Below are positions 43,030 through 52,159 of a stretch of DNA of 55,352 nt, piece after piece. Positions within the stretch are counted from its first letter, which is position 1, and each line of letters starts with the position of its first letter. This DNA is from PALSA-505 sp035308365 (GTDB lineage Bacteria > Actinomycetota > Actinomycetes > Streptosporangiales > Streptosporangiaceae), in assembly GCA_035308365.1 (NCBI GenBank), contig DATGGU010000077.1:1-55352 (forward strand), read 5' to 3'. The notes below the pieces were generated by a model that was not told the origin of the DNA, did not search any database, and worked only from the letters and a program-made list of their open reading frames with translations. Made by a program: the position numbers and the translations under genes.

Positions 43030-43202
43030 CCAGCCTCCAACCGTGTGTCTGCGCCCAGAGGAGAACCTACTCCCGCCCCAGGCCCCACAATGCCGCCAGG
43101 CACACCCATAGCCGGGCCGTGTCGCTGCGCCTGTGGCCACCTCGCCGCTTCCACCCCGGTCAGCCAGGGGGTGACGGGCAGGATATAGCGGGTGCGGGCC
43201 GA

Positions 43203-43928
43203 TCAGGCTGGCGGATATCCGCCGCCGGGATTGCCGGGATCCCAGTCATGCTCGGCCGCGTGGGCGACCGCGTAGAGCGCTGCCTGGGTACGGTCCTGCA
43301 CCCCGAGCTTGGCGAGCACGGAGCTGACGTGCGTCTTCACTGTCTTCTCCGCCACGTGCAGGGCGCGGGCGATCTCGCGGTTGGACCGGCCCATGGTGAT
43401 GTGCCCAAGCACCTCGCGCTCACGCCCGGTGAGGGCGGCCAGGCCGCCGGTGGCGCCGCGGCCGGTGCCGCGGTGGATCAGCGGGCCGGCCACCTCCGGC
43501 GACAGCAGCAGGTTCCCGTCGTGTACCGAGCGGATCGCCCGGACCAGCGCGTCAGGGTCGACGTCCTTGTACAGGAAGCCAGCCGCCCCGGCTCGGACCG
43601 CGGCCTGCGCCGCAGCCGGATCGGTCACGCTGGTGAGCACCAGTGCCCGGGTCCGCAGGCCACGGGCCGCCAGGTCCACGATCACCTCGGGCCCCTTCAT
43701 GCCCGGCATCTTCAGGTCGAGCACGACCACGTCAGGCGCGAGGCTGGCCACCAGATCCGCCACCTCGGCGCCGTCGGACGCCTCGCCGACCACGTCGATG
43801 TCCTCCTGGACCTCCAGCAGCACCCGCAGGCCCTGCCGGACGACCGGATGATCGTCGGCGATCAGCACGCGGATCCGCCGGCCGGCGGCCTGGTCCCCGG
43901 CTGGCGTGCGATCCGCCCGGGTGGTCAT
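43203..43928 (-). CDS. NarL/LuxR-type response regulator
   Basis: A 241-residue regulator. The receiver domain has LIADDHPVVRQGL, phospho-Asp in VVVLDLKMPG, and the Lys in FLYKDV. The C-terminal LuxR helix-turn-helix is LTGREREVLGHITMGRSNREIARALHVAEKTVKTHVSSVLAKL-type (seen in part). It overlaps the kinase gene by 4 bp (ATGA), so the two proteins form a pair. The signal is unknown. Confidence 0.94.
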   Translation of the reverse strand: MTTRADRTPAGDQAAGRRIRVLIADDHPVVRQGLRVLLEVQEDIDVVGEASDGAEVADLVASLAPDVVVLDLKMPGMKGPEVIVDLAARGLRTRALVLTSVTDPAAAQAAVRAGAAGFLYKDVDPDALVRAIRSVHDGNLLLSPEVAGPLIHRGTGRGATGGLAALTGREREVLGHITMGRSNREIARALHVAEKTVKTHVSSVLAKLGVQDRTQAALYAVAHAAEHDWDPGNPGGGYPPA

Positions 43929-45145
43929 GGCCGGCTCCCTTGCTCGACCGGGATGCTCAGCGTGATCTTGGTTCCCGAGCCCGGGGAACTGCTGACCGAC
44001 AAGGATGCGCCCACCGCGGCGGCCCGCTCGCGCATGGACGCGAGCCCGAGGCCAGGGGCGGGCTGCTCGACGGTGAACCCCCGGCCGTCGTCGGCAACCT
44101 CGACCACGACCCGCCGGTCCTTCCGGTACAGGCAGATGTCGATCCTTTCCGCCCCGGAATGCCGCAGCGCGTTATGCAGGGCCTCCTGGGCGACGCGGTA
44201 GGCGACCGCGTCCCGCGCGGCACCCAGCGGCGGGATCTCCCCGGCACAGAACCGGACGGTGACGCCCCGCTCGTCCTCCGGCCGCCCGGTCACGCCGTGA
44301 GCCATCCCGGCCAGCGCCGCGTATCTGCGCAGCGACTCGGTCAGGCTGCGCTCGCCCAGGTCAGGCGGGGCCAGCCCGCTGATCACGGCCCGCAGCTCGG
44401 TGTGCGCCGCGCCGCTCAGCGCCGCGACGCTGTCCATCTCGGCGGCGGCCCGGGCCGGGTCCCTGGCGGCCAGCATGGACGCGGCCCTGGCTTTGGCCCG
44501 GATGCTGAACAGCTTCTGGGACACCGCGTCGTGCAGCTCCCTGGCCAGCCTGGCGCGCTCTTCCATCACCGACAGCTCGCCGACCCGCTCATACAGCCTG
44601 GCGTTGATCAGCGCAATGGCCGCGTGCGCCGCGAACAGCCCGAGCAGTTGCTCGTCCCGGGCGGTGAACCCGCCCGGAACGGTCTTGTTGGCCACGAAGA
44701 TGATGCCGAGCACCTCGGGCCCGTCCTTGATCGGCACACCGAGGAAGTCGGCAAGGTCGGGGTGGGCCGACGGCCACCATCCGCCGAACCGGGGGTCGGC
44801 GCGGATGTCGGCCAGCCGCTGCGGCTTGCCCTCCTGGAGCAGCACGGCGAGCATTCCATGCTGGCGTGGCAGCGGCCCGATCGCCTTCTGCTGCCTGGCG
44901 CTGATGCCATCCACCACGAACTCGGCGAACGAGCCCTGCGAATCCGGCACCCCGAGCGCCGCGTAACGCGCGCCGGACAGCGAGCGCGCCGAGCGCACGA
45001 TCACCTGCAGCACGTCCCGCACGGAGAGCTGTCTGGTGACCGCGAGCACCGCCTTGCTGACCGCGTAGAGAACCTCGTCCTCATCCGGTGCGGGTGGCGC
45101 GCGGTGCTGGTTGCGCTCGGTAGCGGTGGCGCGCGGTGCCTTCAC
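43925..45145 (-). CDS. GAF-domain histidine kinase (NarX/DesK-type, HisKA_3)
   Basis: A 406-residue soluble kinase. A GAF domain (about 40-190) binds a small ligand or cofactor. The HisKA_3 box is RLARELHDAVSQKLFSIRA (His about 208), and the HATPase is VAQEALHNALRHSGAE with DDGRGF and GLGLASMRERA. No transmembrane segment is visible. It is divergent from the SDR gene, with about 120 bp between starts. Confidence 0.93.
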   Translation of the reverse strand: MKAPRATATERNQHRAPPAPDEDEVLYAVSKAVLAVTRQLSVRDVLQVIVRSARSLSGARYAALGVPDSQGSFAEFVVDGISARQQKAIGPLPRQHGMLAVLLQEGKPQRLADIRADPRFGGWWPSAHPDLADFLGVPIKDGPEVLGIIFVANKTVPGGFTARDEQLLGLFAAHAAIALINARLYERVGELSVMEERARLARELHDAVSQKLFSIRAKARAASMLAARDPARAAAEMDSVAALSGAAHTELRAVISGLAPPDLGERSLTESLRRYAALAGMAHGVTGRPEDERGVTVRFCAGEIPPLGAARDAVAYRVAQEALHNALRHSGAERIDICLYRKDRRVVVEVADDGRGFTVEQPAPGLGLASMRERAAAVGASLSVSSSPGSGTKITLSIPVEQGSRP

Positions 45146-45269
45146 CCAGCCGACGCTACCCCGTGCGCCGCCGCCACAGCATCAGCCACCGGTCCTAGGA
45201 CCATCGGAGCAGGACCGCAGCGACCGTGGCCCGATGTGCCGCGGTGTCTGCCTGCCTAGCGTCGACGAC

Positions 45270-46043
45270 ATGACGACGAACAACCGCATCGCGGTCATCA
45301 CAGGGGCATCACGGGGTCTCGGCCTCGCCTTGGCCCACGGGCTCGCGGCCGATGGTTTCCACCTCATCGTGGACGCGCGAGACGGCGCCGCACTGCGCGC
45401 CGCCATGGCCGGGGTGGGCGGCCCTGCCCTAGGGCATCTTTCCGGCCAGACAGGTGCCGTAGGGCGTCCTTCCGGCCCGACAGACTCCGTGGTCACGGCC
45501 GTGCCAGGCGACATCTCCGACCCGCAGCACCGCGCCGACCTCGCCGAGGCCGCCATCCGGCGCGGCGGCGCCGACCTGCTGGTCAACAACGCCGGGACGC
45601 TGGGTGCCAGCCCGCTGCCGGCGCTCGCCGACTATCCCATCGGGGAGCTGCGCACAGCGTTCGAGGTGAACGTGCTCGCGCCGATCGCGCTCACCCAGCT
45701 CCTGCTGCCTTCGCTGCGCGCCCGCGGCGGCGCCGTGCTGAACATCACCTCGGACGCCGCCATCGAGGCCTACGCGGGCTGGGGCGGCTACGGCGCCGCG
45801 AAGGCAGCCCTGGAGCAGGCCTCGAACGTGCTCGCCGCCGAGGAGAACGTGCTCCGTGTCTGGTGGGTGGACCCCGGCGACCTGCGGACCCGGATGCACC
45901 AGGACGCCTTCCCCGGCGAGGACATCTCCGACCGGCCGCTGCCCGAGACCGTCATCCCGGCCCTGCGCTGGCTGATCTCCGAGCGGCCGCCGAGCGGCCG
46001 GTACCGCGCCGCCGAACTGCTGCCGGTGCCGGCCGATCACTGA
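45270..46043 (+). CDS. SDR-family oxidoreductase
   Basis: A 257-residue short-chain dehydrogenase. Nucleotide motif AVITGASRGLGLALA, NNAG, catalytic region LNITSDAAIEAYAGWGGYGAAKAAL with Tyr and Lys in the order Y-G-A-A-K. The ATG at 45270 matches the family. Between residues 50 and 75 it carries an insertion of a tandem 10-residue repeat (GHLSGQTGAV / GRPSGPTDSV), which is not part of the fold and comes from a 30-bp tandem repeat. The next gene, a QueA-like protein, starts 22 bp later. Substrate unknown. Confidence 0.9.
   Translation: MTTNNRIAVITGASRGLGLALAHGLAADGFHLIVDARDGAALRAAMAGVGGPALGHLSGQTGAVGRPSGPTDSVVTAVPGDISDPQHRADLAEAAIRRGGADLLVNNAGTLGASPLPALADYPIGELRTAFEVNVLAPIALTQLLLPSLRARGGAVLNITSDAAIEAYAGWGGYGAAKAALEQASNVLAAEENVLRVWWVDPGDLRTRMHQDAFPGEDISDRPLPETVIPALRWLISERPPSGRYRAAELLPVPADH
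45430..45487 (+). repeat. 30-bp tandem repeat within the SDR gene
   Basis: TAGGGC.TC.TTCCGGCC(A/C)GACAG occurs twice in tandem (45430-45459 and 45460-45487). The insertion keeps the reading frame. Confidence 0.8.
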
Positions 46044-46065
46044 CGATCCCGACTGGAGGACCGCC

Positions 46066-47121
46066 ATGCTCATGCAGTTCACCCTCCCGCCCAGGCCAGC
46101 GGCGGCGCGGAGCCTGCCCATGGAATTCACCCTCCCACCCGAACTCGCGGCCCACGAGCCCGCCGAGGCGCGCGGACTGTCCCGTGACGGAGTGCGCCTG
46201 CTGGTCAGCCGCCGTGCGGCCGATCAGATCAGTCACCACGCGTTCCGGGAGCTGCCGGAGTTGCTGTTGCCCGGCGACCTGCTCGTGGTCAACACCTCGG
46301 GCACCGTCCCGGCTGCCGTCCGCATCGGTGGCGGGCTGGCCGTGCATTTCAGCTCGCCCACTCCTGACGGCAGCTGGCTCGTGGAACTGCGCGAGGTGCG
46401 CGGCACCACGACACTTCCTTACGGTGGGGGTTCACCCCGTCAGGTTCTCGAACTGCCGGGCGGGGCCACCCTGAGGCTCGGCGAGCGGGTCACCGGCCGG
46501 CTTTGGCAGGCCAGGCTGTCCACCGCGGTGCTGCCCTACCTGCTCAAGCACGGCACGCCGATCAGGTACTCCTACGTGGAGCACGACTGGCCGCTGGAGT
46601 CGTACCAAACCGTGTTCGCTACCAGGCCGGGCAGCGCGGAAATGCCGAGCGCGAGCCGCCCGTTCACCGCCGAACTGGTCACCCGTCTGGTCACCCGGGG
46701 CGTGGCGATCGCCCCGCTGACCCTGCACACCGGGGTGTCCTCGCTGGAGGGCGACGAGGCCCCCTACCCCGAGCCGTACGACGTGCCACCGGCCACCGCA
46801 CGGCTGGTCAACCTCACCAGGTCGGCCGGCGGCCGGGTGATCGCCATCGGCACCACGGTGGTGCGCGCGCTGGAGACGGCCGCCGGGCCGGATGGCATCG
46901 TGAGCCAGTCGGCAGGCTGGACGTCTCGGGTGATCACGCCCGAGACCGGGCTGCGCGTGGTGGACGGCCTGTTCACCGGGCTGCACGAACCGCGCTCGTC
47001 GCACCTGCTGATGCTCAGCGCGTTCGCCGGCGAAGAACTGCTGCGCCGCTGCTACGCCGCCGCGGCAGAGCGCGGCTACCTCTGGCACGAGTTCGGCGAC
47101 GTTCACCTGCTGCTGCCCTGA
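46066..47121 (+). CDS. QueA-like SAM:tRNA ribosyltransferase-isomerase family, divergent
   Basis: A 351-residue protein of the QueA fold, which in queuosine synthesis transfers ribose from SAM to preQ1 in tRNA. Seen are RLLV-like N-terminus, LLPGDLLVVNTSGTVPA, YSYVEHDWPLESYQTVFATRPGSAEMPSASRPF-type sequence (seen in part), AIGTTVVRALET and a C-terminal LHEPRSSHLLMLSAFAG. The usual GAGTF..V and MHxE segment after TLH is replaced by TLHTGVSSLEGDEAPYPEPY. The protein is probably a divergent paralogue whose reaction may differ. It shares a likely operon with the SDR. Confidence 0.85.
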   Translation: MLMQFTLPPRPAAARSLPMEFTLPPELAAHEPAEARGLSRDGVRLLVSRRAADQISHHAFRELPELLLPGDLLVVNTSGTVPAAVRIGGGLAVHFSSPTPDGSWLVELREVRGTTTLPYGGGSPRQVLELPGGATLRLGERVTGRLWQARLSTAVLPYLLKHGTPIRYSYVEHDWPLESYQTVFATRPGSAEMPSASRPFTAELVTRLVTRGVAIAPLTLHTGVSSLEGDEAPYPEPYDVPPATARLVNLTRSAGGRVIAIGTTVVRALETAAGPDGIVSQSAGWTSRVITPETGLRVVDGLFTGLHEPRSSHLLMLSAFAGEELLRRCYAAAAERGYLWHEFGDVHLLLP

Positions 47122-47298
47122 GCTCAGCCCCTATCGCCGCCACCCTGTGCTGACCGCCCCACCCAGCCCGGCCGCCAGCACGCGGCGCCGCTACCCGTTC
47201 CTGCCGCCGGAGCCGGCCGGCGTTCATCTGCTGTTCCTCAAATCACGCCCAGGCCACGGCCTGGCCAGCTGTGCCGGACGGGTAGCGTGGCGTGCGCG

Positions 47299-48498
47299 AT
47301 GAACTCACCGCAGACCACATTGCTCATCACCCTGACCGGCCGGGACCGGCCCGGGGTGACCGCCCGCCTGTTCTCCGCGCTCGCCCGGCACGAGCTCAGC
47401 GTGATCGACGCCGAGCAGGTGGTGATCCGCGGGCGGCTCGTGCTCGGCGTGCTGCTCGGCTGCGCCACCCCGCCGGATCTGACCGCGATCCACCGCGCCA
47501 TCTCGGATCTGGCCGCCGATCTGGGGATGGAAGCCGAGATCACGGTGGGCACCGGGGATGAGTCCCGGCGCCGGGGGCGGCTGCATGTGACCATCCTCGG
47601 CAGGCCGCTCACCCCGGCGGCCATTGCCGCGATCGCCGGCCAGATCGCCGCGGGCGGTGCGAACATCGACCGGATCGGCAGGCTTGCCAGCCGTCCGGTC
47701 ACCTGCATCGAGCTTGACGTGTCGGGCGCGGATCCGCAGGCTCTGCGGCTCTCCCTGGCCAGCGAGGCGACCCGGCAGCGGGTGGACGTGGCCGTCCAGC
47801 CGGGCGGCCTGCACCGGCGGGCCATGCGGCTGGTGGTCCTGGACGTGGACTCCACCTTCATACAGGACGAGGTGATCGATCTGCTGGCGGCGCGGGCCGG
47901 GTGCGGCGAGCAGGTGGCCAAGCTGACCTCGGCCGCCATGCACGGGCAGCTCGATTTTGCCACCTCACTCCGGGAGCGGACCGCGCTGCTCGCCGGGCTG
48001 GGCGCCGGCACCATCGACGACGTCCGGCGGGAACTGCGGCTGGCTCCCGGCGCCCGGACCCTGGTCCGGACCCTGCGCAGGCTCGGCTACAAGTGCGGCG
48101 TGGTCAGCGGCGGTTTCGCCCAGGTCATCGAGCCGCTCGCGGCTGAACTCGGCATCGACTACGTGGCGGCCAACACGCTGGAGATCAACGACGGTGTGCT
48201 GACCGGGCGCGTGACCGGCCCGGTGATCGACCGGGCGGGCAAGGCGGCGGCGCTGCGCCGGTTCGCGGATCAGGCAGGCGTGCCGGTCAGCCAGGCCGTC
48301 GCGGTCGGCGACGGGGCCAACGACCTGGACATGATCGCCGCGGCCGGCCTCGGCATCGCTTTCAACGCCAAGCAGGTCCTGAGGGAAGCCGCCGACGCCG
48401 CGGTGAGCGTTCCCTACCTGGACTCGATCCTGTACCTGCTGGGCATCTCCCGTGAGGACGTTGAAGCCGCCGACGCGGACCAGGTGTTACGTCGCTGA
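47299..48498 (+). CDS. serB: Phosphoserine phosphatase with N-terminal ACT domains
   Basis: Catalyses the last step of serine synthesis. It has 399 residues. Two ACT-like domains (about 1-165, TLLITLTGRDRPGVTARLFSAL and LHVTILGRPLTPAAIAAIA) may bind serine for feedback. The HAD domain (about 175-399) has motif I DVDSTFIQDEV, motif II VVSGGFAQV, Lys in RAGKAAALR and motif IV GDGANDLDM. ATG at 47299 is chosen; a GTG at 47287 is in frame. Confidence 0.95.
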   Translation: MNSPQTTLLITLTGRDRPGVTARLFSALARHELSVIDAEQVVIRGRLVLGVLLGCATPPDLTAIHRAISDLAADLGMEAEITVGTGDESRRRGRLHVTILGRPLTPAAIAAIAGQIAAGGANIDRIGRLASRPVTCIELDVSGADPQALRLSLASEATRQRVDVAVQPGGLHRRAMRLVVLDVDSTFIQDEVIDLLAARAGCGEQVAKLTSAAMHGQLDFATSLRERTALLAGLGAGTIDDVRRELRLAPGARTLVRTLRRLGYKCGVVSGGFAQVIEPLAAELGIDYVAANTLEINDGVLTGRVTGPVIDRAGKAAALRRFADQAGVPVSQAVAVGDGANDLDMIAAAGLGIAFNAKQVLREAADAAVSVPYLDSILYLLGISREDVEAADADQVLRR

Positions 48499-48835
48499 AG
48501 CCGGGCCCGGCTGGAAGCCCGGGTTCTTTGACAAACCCGCCCCGGTCGCTACAGTGCCACCTGCACCCTGCCTCACTGATGTTGCGGTCCGTCAAGAAAG
48601 CCACTCCGGTCCTGTGGCTGCCACCTGCACCGGCGCTCGGGCAGGCCGAAATCACCTGCCCTCGCTGGCCGGTCTTGACGAACCTCCACGCGCACCCGGA
48701 CAGGCCGAAACCGCCTGCCCTCGCTGGCCGGTCCTGAAGTACCCCCACCGGCCCGCCGATGCGGTGAACTCGGCTGGCTTCCTGGCCGTGTCTCAGGTGG
48801 GCAATTCCACCCCGAACCCGCCACCCGGAGGTTCT
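48499..48835. repeat. Intergenic region with imperfect tandem repeats after serB
   Basis: No gene is recognised. It holds an imperfect repeat of about 60-65 bp containing GCAGGCCGAAA.C.CCTGCCCTCGCTGGCCGGTC.TGA (about 48640-48745, two good copies). Before it lies a second pair built on GCCACCTGCACC. The GCTGGCCGGTC.TGA element also occurs near 13493. Confidence 0.6.
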
Positions 48836-51157
48836 ATGCGCCCGTCCAGGATCGTCTCAGGTTTCACCGTCCCTCTTGTCCTGGCCCTGGCCGCGGGTAA
48901 CGGCCTCGCCGGGCTGCCGGGACCTGCGGCCAGCGCGGCGGCCAGTGCCACGACCAGCGTCATGAGCTGGGGGGACAACAGCGCGGGCGAGCTGGGCAAC
49001 GGGACGCTCACCGCCAGCACGAAACCGGCGGCGGTCGGCGGCTCCGGCGGCCTTCAGGCCATCTCCGCGGGCGGCCGGCATGTGCTCGGCCTGCGGCCGG
49101 ACGGCACGGTTCTGTCCTGGGGCGATGACACCTCCGGACAGATCGGCAACGGCAAGGCCAGCGCCAACGACAATGCCGAGAACCCGGTCGCGGTCAACGG
49201 CCTGGCCGGCGTGACGCAGGTCTCCGCGGGAGCCGAGCACAGCCTTGCACTGCTGTCCAATGGCACGGTCATGGCCTGGGGCGACAACACGCGCGGCGAA
49301 CTCGGCGACGGCACCCACACCAGCAGCGCCGTTCCGGTGGCCGTCAAGGGCCTGACCGGCGTCAAGGCGGTGTCGGCAGGCAACGAGTTCAGCCTGGCGC
49401 TGCTCACCGGTGGCCAGGTCATGGCCTGGGGCGACGGCGTGGACGGGCAACTCGGCGACGGCAGGTACGCCAGCAGCGACGTGCCGGTGGCCGTCGAGGG
49501 CCTGACCAGCGTGACGGCGGTGTCGGCCGGCGGACATCACGCGCTCGCCCTCATCTCCGGCGGCACCATGGAAGCCTGGGGCGAGAACCTCGACGGGCAG
49601 CTCGGCGACGGTGGCCAGGAGGGCTCCAGCAATGTGCCGGTCAAGGTCATGAACGTGGCCTCGGCCGTTGCCATCTCGGCCGGGGATGCGTTCAGCCTGG
49701 CCCTGCTGCCGGGCGGGACCGTGGACGGCTGGGGCGACAACGGCTTCTTCGAGCTGGGCCAGCCGAACGGCTTTCCCGGCGGCATCGGCAGCAGCAACGT
49801 CCCGGTCCAGGTGCCCGGCCTGGCCAACGTCACCGCGATCTCGGCGGGCGGCCTGTTCGGCCTGGCCCTGCTGTCCGGCGGGACCGTGGACGGCTGGGGT
49901 GATGGGGCGTTCGGGCAGCTCGGCAACGGGAGCACCAACGCAGTCATCACGCCCACCGCGGTCACCGGCCTGACCGGGGTCAGCGGGATCTCGGCGGGCG
50001 ACGTGAGCAGCATCGCCCTGGTGGGCACCGCCGCCCCGGCCCCGCCCACACCGGTGCCCAGCATCTGGCAGGTGTCGGCCACCCCACTTCCGCACAACCC
50101 GGCGGCCGTGAGCGACCAGGAATTCAACGGAGTCTCCGCCGTGAGCACCAGTCAGGCGTGGGCGGTAGGCAACCAGTCCAAGAGCACCCAGAGCCCACTG
50201 GCCGAGCGCTGGAACGGCACCTCGTGGTCGAAGGTGGCCGTGCCGCTGCCGGCCGGCGCGTCCGGCGGGACACTCAACGGCGTGGAAGACCTGAGCCCGG
50301 GCAACGCCTGGGCCGTGGGCAGCTCCAGCACCAGCGGCAGCACGTTCACCCAGTCCCTGATCGAGCACTGGAGCGGCGGCCACTGGAGCGTCGTGCCAAG
50401 CCCGGATCCCGGCATAAGCAACACGCTGACCGCCATCGGCGGCACCGGCCCCAAGGACCTGTGGGCGGTCGGCTGGTTCGAGGACACCACCGAGCAGTTC
50501 ATCGCCATGTTGCTGCTGCACTGGAATGGCACCACCTGGTCGTTCACCACACCGCCCGCGGAAGGCGGCATCCAGTTCGCCGAGGCCGTCACCGCGATCG
50601 CGCCGGACGACGTGTGGGTCGTCGGCGACACGGCCACCGAGACGGTATCGGCGCACTGGGACGGCACCTCCTGGACGCAGGTCGCTACCCCGATCCTGAC
50701 CAGCAAGGACTCGCAGAACTTCCTCACTGGCGTGACGGCCCTCGGCGCGGACAACATCTGGGCCACCGGCTACGAAGGCAACGTGAACGACACATTGTTC
50801 AGCCAGCCGTACGTGCTGCACTGGACCGGCTCGTCCTGGACCCTGAGAAGGACGCCGGACACCGGAACCGAGGGCAGCCAGTTGCGAGCCATCCACGCGT
50901 TCTCATCCAATGACATCTGGGCGATCGGAACGACCGAGCAGACCGATGGCGCGCTGCTCGCGCTGACCGAGCACTTCAACGGCACCCGATGGGCCATCAG
51001 CCCGGCCCTCGACCCGGGTCAGACAGGCCCGGTACCGGACGGCAACCTGTCCGCCATCGCCAGCCCGGCCCCGAAGACACTCTGGGCCGTCGGCACCCAG
51101 GAGATCGCCGGCCAGTGCTGCCTCAGGACGCTGGCCCTGACCACCAGCCGGGGATAA
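48836..51157 (+). CDS. Secreted double beta-propeller protein (RCC1 repeats plus W-x-G repeat propeller)
   Basis: A 773-residue exported protein. The signal peptide runs about 1-35 (hydrophobic FTVPLVLALAAGNGLAG, AxA end). A seven-blade RCC1 propeller (about 40-395) repeats (V/M)xxWGDNxxGxLGNG seven times. A second propeller (about 400-773) has six to seven repeats of the type (A/L/I)WAVG...HWNGTSWxxV. ATG at 48836 follows GGAGG. RCC1 domains bind proteins or lipids; there is no catalytic motif. Probably a surface adhesin or scaffold, by inference. Confidence 0.85.
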   Translation: MRPSRIVSGFTVPLVLALAAGNGLAGLPGPAASAAASATTSVMSWGDNSAGELGNGTLTASTKPAAVGGSGGLQAISAGGRHVLGLRPDGTVLSWGDDTSGQIGNGKASANDNAENPVAVNGLAGVTQVSAGAEHSLALLSNGTVMAWGDNTRGELGDGTHTSSAVPVAVKGLTGVKAVSAGNEFSLALLTGGQVMAWGDGVDGQLGDGRYASSDVPVAVEGLTSVTAVSAGGHHALALISGGTMEAWGENLDGQLGDGGQEGSSNVPVKVMNVASAVAISAGDAFSLALLPGGTVDGWGDNGFFELGQPNGFPGGIGSSNVPVQVPGLANVTAISAGGLFGLALLSGGTVDGWGDGAFGQLGNGSTNAVITPTAVTGLTGVSGISAGDVSSIALVGTAAPAPPTPVPSIWQVSATPLPHNPAAVSDQEFNGVSAVSTSQAWAVGNQSKSTQSPLAERWNGTSWSKVAVPLPAGASGGTLNGVEDLSPGNAWAVGSSSTSGSTFTQSLIEHWSGGHWSVVPSPDPGISNTLTAIGGTGPKDLWAVGWFEDTTEQFIAMLLLHWNGTTWSFTTPPAEGGIQFAEAVTAIAPDDVWVVGDTATETVSAHWDGTSWTQVATPILTSKDSQNFLTGVTALGADNIWATGYEGNVNDTLFSQPYVLHWTGSSWTLRRTPDTGTEGSQLRAIHAFSSNDIWAIGTTEQTDGALLALTEHFNGTRWAISPALDPGQTGPVPDGNLSAIASPAPKTLWAVGTQEIAGQCCLRTLALTTSRG

Positions 51158-51164
51158 CGCCGCT

Positions 51165-51191
51165 GGCCGGGCGGGATCATCTCGCCCGGCC
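51165..51191. terminator. Inverted repeat between convergent genes
   Basis: GGCCGGGCG / CGCCCGGCC, 9 bp perfect with a 9-nt loop. It is placed 7 bp after the propeller gene stop, before the HD gene end. Likely bidirectional terminator. Confidence 0.75.
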
Positions 51192-51202
51192 GGCGGCGCG
51201 GC

Positions 51203-51913
51203 TCAGCCCGGAGCCAAAATCGCCGCGAACTGCTGCGCGGCCTGATCGAGCTGCTCTTGGATGCGGGACTTGACCTGATCACTCAGCGGGGTGTCCGGCC
51301 GCGCGATCAGCTCCCGCAGCACCGGGACCAGCGGAGCGTACCTGGCCGCCAGCCTGGACAGGTTCGGGCCTGAGTAGTGGATCAGCCCGGCGCCGTTGTC
51401 GGTGAAGTCGGAGATCTTGATCACGCGCGCCCAGGGGCAGCGTTCCAGGCTCGTGGCGACGTGCTCGCGGTACTGCTCATTGTGGTCACGCCCCGGCTGG
51501 AACTGCGGATTGGTGACCGCCGCCACCAGGTCTGCCACCCTGGACCCGAACTCCGCCGCCAGCGCGGCCAGCGCCGCCTGCTGGCTGCCGTCGGCGGCCA
51601 GCCCGCCGGCGTGGTCCTCTACCGCATCGTGCAGCAGCGCCGCGCACACCACGTCGGCATCATGGATCCCGTAGTGGCTGATGATGCGGATCGCCACCCT
51701 GAGCAGGTGGTTCACGTACGGCTCACGTTGCCGCCGGTCGTCGGCATGCAACCGGCTGGCCAGGGTCAGCGCCTGGCCGGCTGAGCACCGTTCATTATCC
51801 AAAAAACTCTGCATTTCAACGGCCAGCCGCTGACGGAGCCCCGCCTCACCATACGTGGCGGTAACAGCGTGCAGCGGCATGGCAGCCAGCAGCGGCCCGG
51901 GCGCAACCTCCAT
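51203..51913 (-). CDS. HD-domain phosphohydrolase (single-domain RelA/SpoT-type, Mesh1-like)
   Basis: A 236-residue protein. The HD metal site is seen as REPYVNHLLRVA (His), AALLHDAVEDHA (His-Asp), and a late Asp in VIKISDFTDNGAG. This fold in RelA/SpoT and Mesh1 cleaves (p)ppGpp or related nucleotides; the synthetase domain is absent. ATG at 51911-51913 is chosen over a TTG six bases further upstream. Its substrate cannot be told from the sequence. Confidence 0.85.
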   Translation of the reverse strand: MEVAPGPLLAAMPLHAVTATYGEAGLRQRLAVEMQSFLDNERCSAGQALTLASRLHADDRRQREPYVNHLLRVAIRIISHYGIHDADVVCAALLHDAVEDHAGGLAADGSQQAALAALAAEFGSRVADLVAAVTNPQFQPGRDHNEQYREHVATSLERCPWARVIKISDFTDNGAGLIHYSGPNLSRLAARYAPLVPVLRELIARPDTPLSDQVKSRIQEQLDQAAQQFAAILAPG

Positions 51914-52159
51914 CCCCAAGACCTAGCACACCCTGGCAGCCGGTGCGTGCGATCGCCTTCGAGTCCGGCTGCGAACACCTGCGCGGCCCGCAGGCCAGCG
52001 CACAGCAGTATCGTGTTACGACATATGAGCATATATTTGTCGGCCGGGTGTCAATCCGGCTCGCTGAGAGCGCTATTCCTGTTACTTGAAATCCGGCCTG
52101 GAGGGCGTTTACATCTAAGTGTGAACTGGTAAGAGCTGGCTCTCATAGAGGTGATTGGT

